From Takakia lepidozioides (Eukaryota; Streptophyta; Takakiopsida; Takakiales; Takakiaceae): a DNA stretch of 64,000 bases. The notes beneath the pieces are model-generated. The model made no database searches and was not told the DNA's origin. It saw only the letters and a program-made list of their open reading frames with translations. The number at the start of each line of letters is the position of its first letter. The first letter of the stretch is position 1. Below, one piece after another: positions 52,335 to 63,845 of the stretch. The position numbers and the translations under genes were made by a program. The DNA lies in the NCBI GenBank assembly GCA_030704615.1, contig CM060734.1, positions 8,806,001 to 8,870,000 of the forward strand, in the 5' to 3' direction.

Positions 52335-53150
52335 AGATGCCACCGGCTGGGAAATAGCACGGGGAAATGTGAGACAAGCTGTTCATTTTGCAAAGTTAAC
52401 ATTGGACTTGGAGGTGAAATGCAGAAAGACGGAGCTTGGAAATATAGGAGAACTTTGGAATAATTTCAAAGAAAGTGTTTAGTGACATCACAGATGAGGT
52501 TCATACAGAGATATCAACATCAATCCACCCTAACGTGGTCCACGAGTACGTGAAATTGCTGAGAGCGAGAATCCCTACAACTACTGTCTCCACGAACACC
52601 AACATCTACATGCGGTGTATGCGATGTGTGTGTGCCTTGGTGGGGGCAGAAGATTAGAGACTTTGATATGAAGAGGCGTTCTAGGCAGATCTGTGTGCAT
52701 GAGTAGAGTGTTTTCCTGTGTGTGATTTGCTTAGGATACTAATCCTCTTCCATAGAATCCAATGAAGCATTCTACCAGAACTACTTTTCCCCATAAACTC
52801 TACCAAAAGACTAGTGAGTACTAGAATCAGGGTGTGAGGCGAGCAAGAAGCTTTACACCTTCTGCAGCAGCATTGGACATGTAGGAGTCCATAAAGCACG
52901 ATCAAGAGCTACAGGAGTAAACAACCTGCTCTCTAAATAAGGACCCCTAAGTACTCCATATTGCAGTCACAGGTTAAACTGTTATCATCATTCGGGTAGA
53001 CTAAAACTTCTGACTTCACTGTAAACAGTAGCCAAATAAAAGGGAACATATCCAAGGCACAAATAGAAGCTCTTTGCAAGAAGGAAGTGACAACAGATGA
53101 AAAGTACAAAAACCAACAAATACATATGACTGCAGCCTTGCATCTTGCAG
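52335..53150. other. No gene identified
   Basis: A + frame at about 52,440-52,657 reads smoothly (FSDITDEVHTEISTSIHP) and might be a small exon of the preceding remnant. The rest shows nothing I can support. Confidence 0.3.
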
Positions 53151-53156
53151 CATCAA

Positions 53157-53392
53157 TCACAGAGTAGGAAACATTTCCACCTCGTCAACATCCATAAGCA
53201 CTAAACATCGTAATCTCTGATTGGTCCAGTAGGCACGCACAACTACATCATTACCTGGCATGCTCACAAGGCCATCTCCAAATTGATTAGATTTTGGTGT
53301 GCAGATCCACCCTTTGACATCCAGTACAGGAGGTGGAGACCCAACAAGATAGCAGTTTAGAACCATGCCCACACTACCATGCCCAGTCTAAA
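53157..53392 (-). CDS. Possible terminal exon of an unidentified gene
   Basis: Minus strand. After a TGCAATTTAG acceptor the frame reads TGHGSVGMVLNCYLVGSPPP, then PGNDVVVRAYWTNQRLRCLV and MDVDEVEMFPTL, then stops. Composition is gene-like and unlike the neighbouring repeats. The frame stops just upstream of the acceptor, as expected for an exon. I recognise no family and find no clear upstream exon. Confidence 0.35.
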
Positions 53393-53399
53393 TTGCAGC

Positions 53400-54780
53400 T
53401 ACTCCATCCTGCCTTTTCAGCAAGTCAGTGGTCTCTTCAAACTTTACGCCAACCCAGAACCAACACTACATTGCAGAACACCTAGGGACCAAGGAGGGGG
53501 AAATGTGCTTGGGTATCGAAGTAGTAGTTTACAGCTCAAATCATTTGCACAATTCCTTCTGCTGGAGAACTACATTTGTCCCTGTAACAGCCATCAAAAG
53601 AACCCATCTCCTGATTTCATCATTGCAACATCAAATCTCTACTGAACAACAATAAAATCCTGGCACAAAGTCATTTCCTCTGCTCCTCATAGGTTTGAAC
53701 TTAAGCAGTGCTGTCTTGGTCTAACAAGGAATTTATTAAACTTCGACTGCATACAAAACTACATGGTAGCGTCCTCGGGTCCAACTAGCGATCAGCAATC
53801 CCCCCTCTCCACCAGACAATGATTCTGTAAGAGTATTTTCCGCAAGTATAGGTTCGCAGAATTTGTAGTCACATACCCACCTTTGTTTCTAATCAATGAT
53901 TCCACGATGTGTGGTAACGGAGTGAGTGCAACGCTTCAAACAAGCACTACTGGTGGTGAAAGGGACCTACATCAGCTCTTCAAATGCAACACTCAACAGT
54001 AATCTGCATGTGTCCTGGGAAAACTGTGCTGAAAGCATTTTCAAACTGCCACCAAGCAGCAGTCTGTTAACGAGAAAAATGAGAGAAACGAGAGATATGA
54101 CGTTCATTTATGAGTAGTAACTGCGTGTCCACACTGCGAGTAAGGCCACCCCTACAGGCCAAGTCTCTACAACACAACTGCCCTCCTGAGCTGCACATAA
54201 AGACATAAATATGCTGATGAAGGTGCAACACCTACCGGAATGTGGATTCCATCTGGAGGCCCTTAAGGCACCCCCGCGACTCCAAGAGACAGAAATCGCA
54301 ATGAATATATGTGGACTACCTCCACAGCCCTCATTGGCACATTGTGCACAAAGGGTAAGGTGAAGGCTGGCACTTATATAACTGAATGGGGAAGATAGGA
54401 TCAGCTAGCTACAGGTATCTCGATCTAGCGTCACTAAAATGATGGCCACATACTTTACAGAAAGAGTAATTATCTTTGGTAAGCTGGCATTTTGGCTGCG
54501 GCAGGAGGTCACTGTGAGCCCCTGTCGTAATGTTCATTTATATGACGAATAACAGAAAGACGAAAGCCTATTTCTCTACCGTTATCTCCGCCTCTAGTGG
54601 CTATCCACTATGCATAGAAGAGTACTACTGAAACATATATAGTCTTTTTTTTTTTTTTTAAACTTACAAGGCCCTGGATCCTCCTTCCTGGCCAGCTGAC
54701 ATCGTGTGGGGCAGCAGTAATCCGAAGGCTTTTTTATTCGAGATTGTGGGTCCTTGCGCACATCCCAGTAAGTAAAAGGG
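53400..54780. other. Region 3' of the ZF-HD gene; nothing firmly identified
   Basis: Short frames on both strands have no recognisable domain. A T-run at about 54,646-54,660 lies 140 bp beyond the ZF-HD stop codon. Confidence 0.35.
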
Positions 54781-54799
54781 CGGATGCAAGTCATATGTT

Positions 54800-55531
54800 T
54801 CAAAGCTTCTTGCCCAATGTGTGCTTGTTATTATGCATCCAGACCTTCAGAACGTGCCGCTTAACACCAACAGTTGCACAAAACTCTTGCACTGCTGCCT
54901 CGTCATGCTTTTGAATCTTCCACCCCAGTTTTTCGGCAAATGAGCACATTTTCTCCTTCTGCTCCGTGGAGAACTTTGTCCTGAACCTCTTCTTCATAGC
55001 GGAAGGTGAGCCGCTGAGGCCACCATCCTGGTCATCAGAGTCCGTAGGCCCAGTACTTAATGCCATCATTATGGGACCAGGCGAGCGGCCCACGATTTGA
55101 GTGCTCGGTGGCAGGGCCAGCGGTGTGTGACCCTGAGGCAGGCCCCCTTGTGAACTTCGTTTCTTCTCCTTGCGGGCATTATGACAATCACATGTTGGCT
55201 CTCCCTCCACCTCTCTCCTATGAAAGTTTCGGTGGCAGTCGCAGGCCGCGCATTTCAGGGCCTCCAATGTGCCTTCTCCTCCGCTGGGCATGAATTCACC
55301 ACAGCCATCAATGGCATGGCCCCCAATACTGGCTGCATGGTTTTTGTGGCACTCTCTATATCTTATAGCCTTCTTGGCTTTCACGTTCACAACTTCTAAG
55401 GGCCGGATTTCGTCCATTGGTGTGCCGTTCCCACTCGTCAGCATTTTAAGCTTGCCTGATTCATGGAGACCTGCATAGCTTGCAGCAATTGGCATGGGTG
55501 GTAGGTCCGTCTCGTGTGAGCTCAAATCCAT
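54800..55531 (-). CDS. Zinc-finger homeodomain (ZF-HD) transcription factor
   Basis: 243 residues if translation starts at 55,531 (MDLSSHETDL). An in-frame Met 36 codons upstream (55,639) is possible, but its extra sequence is not family-like. Residues 57-110 form the ZF-HD dimerisation zinc finger (RYRECHKNHAASIGGHAIDG, CGEFMPSGGEGT, KCAACDCHRNFHRRE). A basic, Ser/Pro-rich linker follows, and residues 180-240 are the homeodomain (KKRFRTKFSTEQKEKM, WKIQKHDEAAVQEFC, VLKVWMHNNKHTLGKK). The third helix with W.HN(N)K is the DNA-contacting helix of plant ZF-HDs. The family is plant-specific, nuclear and intronless in most members, as here. The frame is complete, and it is the only clearly intact host gene of the window. 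'ECHKNH' differs from the common 'ECLKNH'. Confidence 0.95.
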   Translation of the reverse strand: MDLSSHETDLPPMPIAASYAGLHESGKLKMLTSGNGTPMDEIRPLEVVNVKAKKAIRYRECHKNHAASIGGHAIDGCGEFMPSGGEGTLEALKCAACDCHRNFHRREVEGEPTCDCHNARKEKKRSSQGGLPQGHTPLALPPSTQIVGRSPGPIMMALSTGPTDSDDQDGGLSGSPSAMKKRFRTKFSTEQKEKMCSFAEKLGWKIQKHDEAAVQEFCATVGVKRHVLKVWMHNNKHTLGKKL

Positions 55532-56660
55532 ATCGCGGTCCTCTTCTAATCTTCCCACCACATGTCCTCTTGTAATTGTCTCTTTGATGTGTTCTATGTT
55601 GGCGGAAGTTCTGCATCCGTTAAACAGGAGAGGCCACAACCGACCATGCCCCTCTGCGGACCGTGCAGGCTTATCCCACTTTCAGAATACCCTCAAATCA
55701 CAGCTTGTGGATTCACATTCTCAATACAATTTCATGTCGCTCTGACGCATCCCTAGAGCATTGCTGCCTGAGCGAGGAATACTGCCAGTCTTTAATCTTC
55801 CTAGCTGCTTCGTACGTTAGGCAGCTGCCTCCACGACCATCCAAAACCAAAGCACTTAGCCTTTCTTTCAATCTTTGATGCAAGGTGGTGGCTCAAGGGA
55901 TGCGCAAGGACACCGCCTGTAAAAGCAACTAGGAACAAGAGGATTTCTCAAAGAATAAAATGACGAGAAAGCAATCGATCAGTGTGTAGAATGAAATGCT
56001 AGCACGCCCCGGATGGTTTGGGCTTCCGCCTGAGCGCGACACCAGCGCTGAAAAGCCAAGCAAATAAACACAAAAACCAGAGCTAAGTATGCTGCAGACC
56101 ACGACAGGGATTGAGATTGAAATGCTTGAGAGAGGGGAGTTGAGAAAGGGCTAGAGATCAAAATCTCAACGCCAAGAGGATGGAAGGCAGGCACGCCCCG
56201 CTGGAGATGTGGGAACGGTGTTCGCTGAAGAGACTGTAGGTGGACCTGTCAAATGCGGCTCGATCCCTGACCGTGGGCCCAGACCGCCAAGGGGGGAGCA
56301 GGTAAGGCGAGAGAGAGAGAGAGAGAGGCCCCGCCAGGCGAAGCCAAACTCGGCAGGTACAAGGCTATAGTTCCCACGGCCCCTGAACGCTGCTGCCGAC
56401 ACGCCCGCCCCACCCGGGGGTTGGCATGAGGCTTTGATAAGGTAACCACTAAACTCAATCTCGGTGGAACCGGTGGCTAGGTGAGAGAGACGACGACCTT
56501 GAGACGGTCCCCACCCTGCCCTGCCTCGTGTGAGCAAGTCAGACGACCTGCTCTCGAGTCACCACTACCCTACTATACAGCTAGGTAGCGATCAGCTCTA
56601 TTGCTATACACACGCTTGCAAACAAATCTATACTCTCTAAAGGAAAGTGCTCCATAAACA
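55532..56660 (-). promoter_or_regulatory. 5' region of the ZF-HD gene, with GA microsatellite
   Basis: Probably the 5' UTR and promoter. It has a (GA)n run at 56,309-56,327 on the + strand, which reads (TC)n on the gene's sense strand. Such CT-rich tracts are common in plant 5' UTRs. No clear TATA box or intron can be assigned from sequence alone. Confidence 0.4.
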
Positions 56661-58390
56661 GTGTGCTGGGAGCGAGAGAGAAGAGGAGGGAAAGTAAGAG
56701 GATTACTAGGCCAAAGCTTCTCAGCTTTAGCCTACTTACAGCTCACCGGTTCTGTCGGTCGCTGCGCGTGCCAGACGTGCTTTCGCTCTTTCTTTTAACC
56801 CGCGGGGAGTGCACCTTATCTGTCCCCCTTCCTTCCTTGCATTTTTTCTTACGTTAGCCCCCTGTTAGAGAAGGTTTAGCCAATCAGGATAGTTTTGCCA
56901 AACACTTCCCATCACGTACACATCCAGCTGTCAAAAGTCGCATGTCACTGTTAGCACGTTTATTCACCCACTAATCAACGTTTCTCTTCAGATTTCATTC
57001 ATAGAGGCCTCCTCTACATCCATGAAGTTAGGTGATGTCCCCCATCAGCTCCGGTTTCGCCAGCATGGCTCCTCCAGCTATTACCAGTTCATCATGGCTG
57101 TTGGGGTTTGATCCATGGGTTTAATGATTGCGCTTAGGAAGCGACTTCCTATATGCACTGGTCGGATAATTGCCAGGAGTAGTGGCTTTCCAGATTTTCC
57201 GATAATTGCCTGGAGGAGTGCTTCTCCCATTAGTGGACTCTGGATAATTGCACTTGGTGGCCCCTGACAAGAGATGTTTTTTTGCCCATTAACCGGCAAG
57301 TTATAGAAAAAGTAACCAGACTGAAATACAAAGGAGCCGAAAATATTCTACCGAATTTTTCGGTAAATCTGAAATATCCCTCGCCTTTTCAATGCATTTT
57401 CGGGGTTTCCGTGAAACACAAATACCAAGAATTGTGGGCTGTCGCTCCCAGGTTTCCTTTAATTTATTTTTAAGAAAATACCAAGAAATTATTATGTAAT
57501 AAAATGCTGGAATAAAATCAATGTATTAATATTGTAATAATTCAATAGATCATTCGGGATTGAGTACATGTATCTAGAATATATTAATAATATTAATAAT
57601 TTGATGGGGTGTAACTTTTATTATAACTGTGATACTTGTGAGGAGTGACATCTGCAGCCCTGACAATTCCGTGAGTGACATTTACATAGTAGAATCAAGG
57701 TTATTTTTCCTTGCCTCTTCAATTTGATGGCCCTTCGCCCCTTTTAACAAGAACAAATCCTGATTTTCTCCTAACTACCCATAATTGCCCCAAGAGTGCG
57801 ACTTATCTGGCGTGGATAATGGCATTAGTGAATTTACCATAAGTTAATCAGGAGATTTGATGATTGCAGTGTGGAGAGTTTTTTTTTTTTTTAATAATTA
57901 TTTACTATGTACCCCTACTCGTTTGGGAAGGTCAGGCAACCCGACACTGTGGGAGGGAATCAGTGGGCCGCAGGAGGTGCTAGCGTAGAAGTAGGAGGGG
58001 GCGATGGGAGGTAGACACTTGGACGGTTTTTTTTTCTATACGGCTTGGGATGGGGCGGTGGGCCCAAGACATGCGCAGAAGACGCCGCTAGATCTTTCCA
58101 GAAGCAGGGGGGGTGAGGCGGGAGAATCCTACTAAACTGTGTACCCCCCTTCCCCTCCTTATATAGTTTTTGGAGGCAGGGGGATTGTAGCCCTGGAAAT
58201 TTTATTAAGAAGGGTAAGGAATAAATAACCTTACAAGGTGCCATAAGGCTAATGAATGAGGTTCCACTCGTAGCCAATAACCACCAGAGAGAGAAAAGGA
58301 AGGGAGAGCAAAGAAAGAATATGGGGAAAGGGCCATCCGAATCTAAGGCCACTGTAAGCAGATTACTAACCAGGAGCTCAGAATATTGCC
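56660..58390. other. Intergenic; AT-rich core at 57,470-57,620
   Basis: No gene seen. At 57,150-57,270 the word (C/T)GATAATTGC(C/A) recurs three times at about 45-55 bp spacing. At 57,470-57,620 the DNA is very AT-rich with repeated TTAATA(A/T)T, and a T-run lies at 57,880. Confidence 0.4.
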
Positions 58391-59224
58391 CTAAGCACTT
58401 ATAGCTTCCAGCACTAAGCACTGCAAAAAGCCAGAAGCATTAAGAATCTCCCCTTTTCCTTTTGGGAGCATCAAAGGTAAGATGAAAGGCTTGTGCCTCC
58501 AATTAATATCAGAATCCTCAATGCCCAGGGGAGAACGTCCGAGTTTGCCAGCAGGCCGGGAGGTCTTCATTCCACACGATGCTGGAGTCGGAAATCCTTT
58601 TGCAAAAAATGCCTTTCCATCCACAAGTGTTGTCAAAGCTTGAGAGGAGCTGGTCACGCCCAGAGGAGCTACACCTGCTAAGAGCTGCCACAAGCACAGT
58701 CCAAGACTTTTTTGCTTCAGACATCAAGTCTGAGTGAGCAAAGACTAACACCTTCTGCAGACAGGGGAGAGAACCTTGATAAAGTACAGAGCAACGATTT
58801 TTCCATCTGCCAAAGGATAGCACCTCTCAAGGACTCCCATACAGGGCAAGAACAGAAGAGAGAGTCATCTTTAGAGTTGAGAAGAAAGGCAGTAGTAGAA
58901 AACAAAGAGCATAGAAAGAAGAGGCCCCTTTCCACACATCTATGGCGAAGACACAATGAACAAGACAATGTTCTATGTCCTCAGGGCTGTTGGAGTTGTA
59001 GATGGCACAACTTAAAGGAGGGTCCGCGATGAAGGCTCCCACATGAATGATTCTATTAGGCACCTTCCACAGGAAAGCAGAAATCTTAGCTGGTCTATGC
59101 TTTCGCCAAATATGGAGTCAGATATGTTTCCAGGAAACTGGGTGCCCAACAACAAAAAAGCCTTTCTTTTCTTTTTTTTGCAGTGTGGAGAATTTCTCTT
59201 ATGAATTATTCTGGTTGAGATCAT
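58391..59224 (-). pseudogene. LINE ORF2 3' end with zf-RVT domain
   Basis: Minus strand. PAKISAFLWKVPNRIIHVGA, then SCAIYNSNSPEDIEHCLVHC and AIDVWKGA (about 59,095-58,930), match the zinc-binding region found at the C-terminus of plant LINE reverse transcriptases (zf-RVT: 'FLWK', 'C..C....E...HL+..C..A...W'). The tail continues in shifted frames to about 58,400. The catalytic RT is absent, as expected of a 5'-truncated LINE insertion. This element is not the one at 37-43 kb, whose composition is quite different. Confidence 0.72.
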
Positions 59225-59654
59225 TTCTTTGATTAATTGTTAACCTGCTAGTGTCTTACATTCTAAATATGGTCCAAGTGTTTTTCTCCTTAAAAAGAGA
59301 AACACCAAGTGCCCGGCCCTGCGATCTTCGCCACGTGTTTACATCCCCACAGTGTCGCTGCACACAGGTCTCCCTCCCGTCCCTCTCCTGCTCTAGAGCA
59401 CCTGGTCCTACCTCCCTATTGGTCGCTCCCACCGTCTCTATTTCCTTGACCTTCAAATTTCCTCAAACAAACGCTGGGTACTTATTTGCAGTGAAAGTCT
59501 GCTTAACATCCAGCGCATTTCCTGCTCAACATACAGCCCATAGAGGTTTGAAGGCACATGTTGAGGGATTGAACCTAGGATGAACCTCGTTATGCACAGT
59601 CAAGTCAAGTGCGGGGAAACTGAAAGCACAATGCTAATTGGACAACGTCCACAA

Positions 59655-59770
59655 AGATATTACAACGAGCAGTGGGTGGCAGGATTTGAGCCCGGCACCA
59701 CCTGGGTGGCGCTGTAGCCAACGACCGGTGGTGGTGCAAGTTACTCCAGAACGTGGGCTACCACCAACCA
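59655..59770 (-). repeat. tRNA-derived SINE-like unit (weak)
   Basis: The minus strand has TTGGCTACAGCGC (box A-like, about 59,709-59,722) followed by GGGCTCAAATCCTG (box B-like, about 59,680-59,693). Box spacing is a little short. No poly-A tail or target duplication was identified. Confidence 0.35.
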
Positions 59771-60733
59771 TCTCGATAGTGAGGCAGACCCGGCCGTCCC
59801 ATTAGATCCACAGACGTTATCATCATCATGATGAGGAGAACTTTATCACGAGTGATTCTGGCCCACCACCTACTATCATGCACAGTTTAGGTGTTATATT
59901 ATTGCCATCACTCAGATCAAACAGCAAACATGCAATCAGGGGAAAATGACTAATCATGACTGGCCACGCTAGAGAGGAGCTCAAATTAGAGAAGAGAATA
60001 TTCGAGGACACTGCCCTTACACATAGTCCCCTCTAGTCCCCTCTACATAGTGCACAATAAAATTTAATAGTCTGGCGTCTGCACTATATAGAGCTTTCTA
60101 CGCTGTGCCACCATAACATGGCCCATTTTCCAGCCAGACAGTTGACTTTTCGACTAGCCAGGCGGAGAATTTTCACTTTAGCCAATGGCCAGCTACATAC
60201 ATAGTTACATAGACATAGTGAGATCCTATCTTCATAGCTCTCCCTGCACAACCTGGGTTGCTGGAAACTTCCTGATAGGGGGGCCACACATGACGGATGC
60301 ATCCTCAAAACGCTGTTCCCCATAACGCTGGGCGTTGGCGCGCTGCGGTGTCAGGCCCTCCCCATACATCCGCCACCACGCTCCACGCAGTTCTTCGACG
60401 TCCAAGAAATTGCGTTATGCAGATGGAGCGACGTCCCGTGGATGGTGCGGCCAATATTGGGCTGCCACGAGCACTCATGTGAGCGTCGAGAGCATGTTAT
60501 GCTTGCCGTGAAACCATTTTCTACCCGCATCCATCTGGGCCGTCGATCCGGACCGCATCCATGCCGTTCAAACCGGGCCCCACCAGCAAACGTTGGGGCT
60601 GGATGGGGCTGGTGTGGCCGCTCCACTCCCAACGTTGGCAACTGCGTCCTGCTAACACATTGGAGGCATGTGTGGCCTGGGTATCTGGAGAGTCCTGGAA
60701 AACCGGAGCTATGGAGGGCCAATAAACAATGTT

Positions 60734-61174
60734 GAGCATCTCCAACAGTGCCCCACCAAGCTGCTCATGGCGTGGAGTTTGGTGTGGAGTTTGGCTCACG
60801 GCGTGAAGTTTGGCGAAAGGACGTCCACCGGGGTCACGCTAAATCCAGCGCCAATGTGGGTTGGCTAGTCTGCGGAAGCCACGTGGTGGCTCCAGGCCGC
60901 GCCACACCTGCTACTCCTATCCCAAAAGCAAGAGCGCGCGTTCTTCATAATTCTGCACAACGTGCACGCATTAGACTTGCTCCCAGTGCTTGGGCATGCA
61001 CATGCACGCTTGGCGGAGGTTTGGCGAGGTACGCCAAAGATGTAAAATATGGCATACCCCCTTCCCTGCCCTTGGCGTAGGTCCCTCCATGCCAAATATA
61101 GTGTTGGCTGGGTGCAGTGGGTCACGATCCGGAAACGTTGGAAATGGCATGGCGTACCTGTGTTGGGGGTGCTC
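60734..61174. mobile_element. MITE-like element with 14-bp imperfect TIRs
   Basis: The left end GAGCATCTCCAACA (60,734-60,747) and right end TGTTGGGGGTGCTC (61,161-61,174) are inverted with two mismatches. The interior is GC-rich with repeated GGCGTGGAGTTTGG and TTTGGCG(A/G) words. No convincing target-site duplication is seen, so the exact ends and superfamily are open. Confidence 0.5.
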
Positions 61175-61350
61175 TTAGACACCCAAGAGAACCTACCAAA
61201 GCCATCCCACTCGAAGTCAATTTCTCCCCACACCTTCAACTCTATATTTGACTGAAATTTCATATCTTCTTGGGAAAACCATCCAAAGCGTACACTTATC
61301 TTCTAATACGGGGTAGGCCTAATGCTAATAATGTAACACATGGTCACGAC

Positions 61351-62289
61351 CAGTGTTGTGTGGGTATATTGTTTTAGACATACCCTCGGGGTCCGCGTAA
61401 GAAGAAAATATATTTTGTCTTACCCTCCGGGTCCGGGTATACTATATTTTCAAATTATATTTACCCTCCAGGTACGGGTATAGTACTGCTGGTAGAATCT
61501 GAAGGGTATAAATAAATGTCGGGTATAGTTAAATAGGTATATTTCTATTGTTTATCCAGTTTATATATTCAAGATATATGAGTGATATATTCTATAATGC
61601 TTGCAATATGGATAAAATAATCGAGTGGTAACCTACGTACCAAGAAACAACTTTGTAGATTTGTAGGACATGGACAACCAAGTTGTAGCCCAGTGGTAAT
61701 GGGCACATACCACCTCGGAAGTGGTTGTGGGTTTAATCCACCAATTGGTGTCACAAAGGTGTCCACCTTGGAAGGCAGTAATCCTTCGGGGTGAAGAGAC
61801 ACCATAATTTACGCTTCCTTCGGGAGGCGTCAAATATTAAATATTAATTGTAGGACATGGGGGGAGCTACTTTGGAAGCGCTACAAGAGGGGTTGGTTTG
61901 TAAGTGTCACAGAAGATTGAATACGCTTTGGCAAGGGAGGGTGGAGAGCGGTGGGGCCATCCATTACCAAGTGAGGTGGTTGAGTGGATTACCTATAGCA
62001 GAGTTAGAGCAAGGCTCAAGTCAACTGGAGAAAAGGTTAGGGTGAGATAATGATTTACCCGCCAGGCATATACCCTCTGAGTTAGCCTTTACTGTCCTCC
62101 GGGGCAGGGTATATCCACACCCTAAGACTCCGGCTATGTATAGGGTACGGGTAATTATCTACTAATTACCCTCCGATTATATTCTAATGGGGTGTGAGTA
62201 AAACCGCCGGGTCCGGTTATAGTTAAATGGTTATATCCTGATATACCCGGTGGGTATACCTGGGTATATGATATACCCGCACAACACTG
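61351..62289. mobile_element. Non-autonomous hAT element 1 (939 bp)
   Basis: TIRs CAGTGTTGTGTGGGTATAT and the complement of CAGTGTTGTGCGGGTATAT differ at one position in 19. The element is flanked on both sides by the exact 8-bp target duplication GTCACGAC (61,343-61,350 and 62,290-62,297). CA(G/T)TG ends with an 8-bp duplication define the hAT superfamily. No transposase is encoded. The interior repeats TACCCTCCGGGT(C)CGGGTATA-like words and contains a SINE-like unit. Confidence 0.93.
61675..61860 (+). repeat. tRNA-derived SINE nested in hAT element 1
   Basis: Box A-like GTAGCCCAGTGG (61,685-61,696) and box B-like GGGTTTAATCCA (61,728-61,740) at tRNA-like spacing, followed by a tRNA-unrelated part ending in ATATTAAATATTAATTG. 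This is the layout of a tRNA-derived SINE with a pol III promoter. Confidence 0.55.
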
Positions 62290-62450
62290 GTCACGACCCA
62301 AGGCCCACCTAATGAAATATTTAGTCATCCTACAGTTTTGTTAGGTTTTTGCCTATGTATTTTAGGGACAGTTCTCAGGCAGAACTTTGACTGTCTCACA
62401 TAAGAGGACTTCGCGTTGTGTAAACTCTACCAACGAGTTGATGTTAGAAC

Positions 62451-63129
62451 CAGTGTTGGTCTGGTATCTAGGTTTCGCTGGGTATCAACCCGGGCATCAA
62501 CCCGAGTCTCTCCTAACCTAACCTACTGTTCTTTATTCCCGTAAACATTTGTAGTACCCTACCAGAAGGTTCTCGAGTTCCCTGGCGGCCCCCCAAACCC
62601 TAACAGGCGGCGGTTAGGGTTCTCCTTTCCCCGCCCCCTACCAGAGCTCGGCTCGTCGCTGCAGGTCTGTTCGGGTATCATGTTAATATGCACATATAGA
62701 CACTATATCTTGATATCATTGATCTGCATTTGCGAGACACTATGGATGCAATTCTGATTCAGTGTATAATTGTATGGGGGTAGATATCCTATGAGATGAG
62801 CAGGTTTCCCTTGTGGTTTTCTTGAATATTCAAATGGCCATTTGAATAGTTCAGATGGCCATTTCAATATTGAATTTCAATTTGAATACTAGTACCATCT
62901 TTATTTTGTTATTTTTTTAATACCATATCCGAGTTCATATTTCTAGGTTATTGACATTCAGATACCATTGCTCATATCCGGATTGATTTTTTTTTAAACC
63001 TCTCTATGCATACCAGATTCATACTTGAAAAAATTAGGGGCTACATTATTGGAAAACCTACCTGCCTTACGAAAATTCAGCACTACATACCAGGACCCTT
63101 TTGGTATTCAAGATACCAGACCAACACTG
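62451..63129. mobile_element. Non-autonomous hAT element 2 (679 bp)
   Basis: Perfect 19-bp TIRs (CAGTGTTGGTCTGGTATCT) and exact 8-bp target duplications GTTAGAAC at 62,443-62,450 and 63,130-63,137. It shares the CAGTGTTG terminus with hAT element 1 but has a different interior, built from repeats of GGTATC(A/T) words. It encodes no protein. The perfect ends and duplications indicate a fairly young insertion. Confidence 0.95.
62595..62621. promoter_or_regulatory. Inverted pair of telo-box motifs
   Basis: AAACCCTAAC (62,595-62,604) and, 7 bp later, GGTTAGGGTT (62,612-62,621). Each half is a plant telo-box (AAACCCTAA), a motif known from promoters of growth-related genes and as a binding site of telomere-repeat-binding factors. 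It lies inside hAT element 2. Confidence 0.6.
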
Positions 63130-63147
63130 GTTAGAACTTCACCCTGG

Positions 63148-63266
63148 GGTAATGTGCCCCTCATCAGGCCTTACAGCGGGTGAGAGCCTTAAGAGCACTG
63201 AGGTCTCGGGTTCTCACGGCCTGTAAAAGACCACATGAGGGGTGCCTTACCCTGTACAAAAGGTAG
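63148..63266. repeat. Imperfect inverted repeat (foldback)
   Basis: CTGGGGTAATGTGCCCCTCAT at the left is mirrored by ATGAGGGGTGCCTTACCCTG at the right, enclosing about 75 bp. It lies directly after hAT element 2 and could be a small MITE or a hairpin. Confidence 0.55.
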
Positions 63267-63599
63267 TTTAGTGAAAGCAACTACCTTCTAGGCAAGAGGC
63301 ACTCATTTCCAGCTGGCTTCATGTGCATTATTATTTTTGGTGCCTCTTCTATTTTAAGGGAATGCAGCCCATGTTCTTTCGGATTGGAGACATTGGATAC
63401 ACACGGTTTACACTAGACATAGGATGGGAGTTGAATGCGTGTGTGAGAGCGGGGCCCCGCTCGTGGGAGCCCTGCGGCCTTCGACGCTGCCGCAGGCTCC
63501 CTGTCAAATCCCCACCCTGCCTGGGCCCGCCCCGATGCCGCTCCCGCCCCCGGGACCCGCCGGGCCCTGCCCGCCAGCCCCCCTCCCCTCCCGCCTGGC

Positions 63600-63845
63600 C
63601 CGCCCTCGACCCCCCATCGGCTCCCCGTTCTCTCTGCTCTCCTGCTCCCCCCTACTGCGCTCCCCGTGTGCCCGCGCCCCGCTCTCTCTGCTCCCCTGTT
63701 CCCGCTCCCCTGCTGAGGTCTCCCGTGTGCCCGCGCCCTGCTCCCTCTGCTTCTCTGTTTCTACTCCCCGAGTGCGCTTCCCCGTGTCCACGCGCCTCGC
63801 TCTCTACTCCCTTGTTCCCACTCCCCTGCTGCGCACCCCCGGGTA
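63600..63845. repeat. 60-bp C-rich minisatellite
   Basis: About three to four units with a 59-60 bp period. TCCCCGTGTGCCCGCGCC starts near 63,661, a near copy near 63,721 and a more diverged one near 63,780, separated by CTCTCTGCTCCC-like stretches. Preceded by very GC-rich DNA (63,480-63,600). The Pro/Arg/Ser-rich frames across it are best explained by the repeat. Confidence 0.75.

Noticed and set aside
56150-56560. Coding exon or SINE upstream of the ZF-HD gene
   Set aside because: A weak box A-like string (GTTTAGTGGTTACC on the minus strand) and an open frame exist, but no box B at proper spacing and no domain. Better treated as 5' region.
61685-61740. Functional tRNA gene
   Set aside because: Box A and box B are recognisable, but no cloverleaf with a complete acceptor stem is seen. 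It fits a tRNA-derived SINE inside a hAT element.
62595-62621. Interstitial telomere repeat
   Set aside because: Only one telomere-like unit on each side, inverted. A telo-box pair is the better description.
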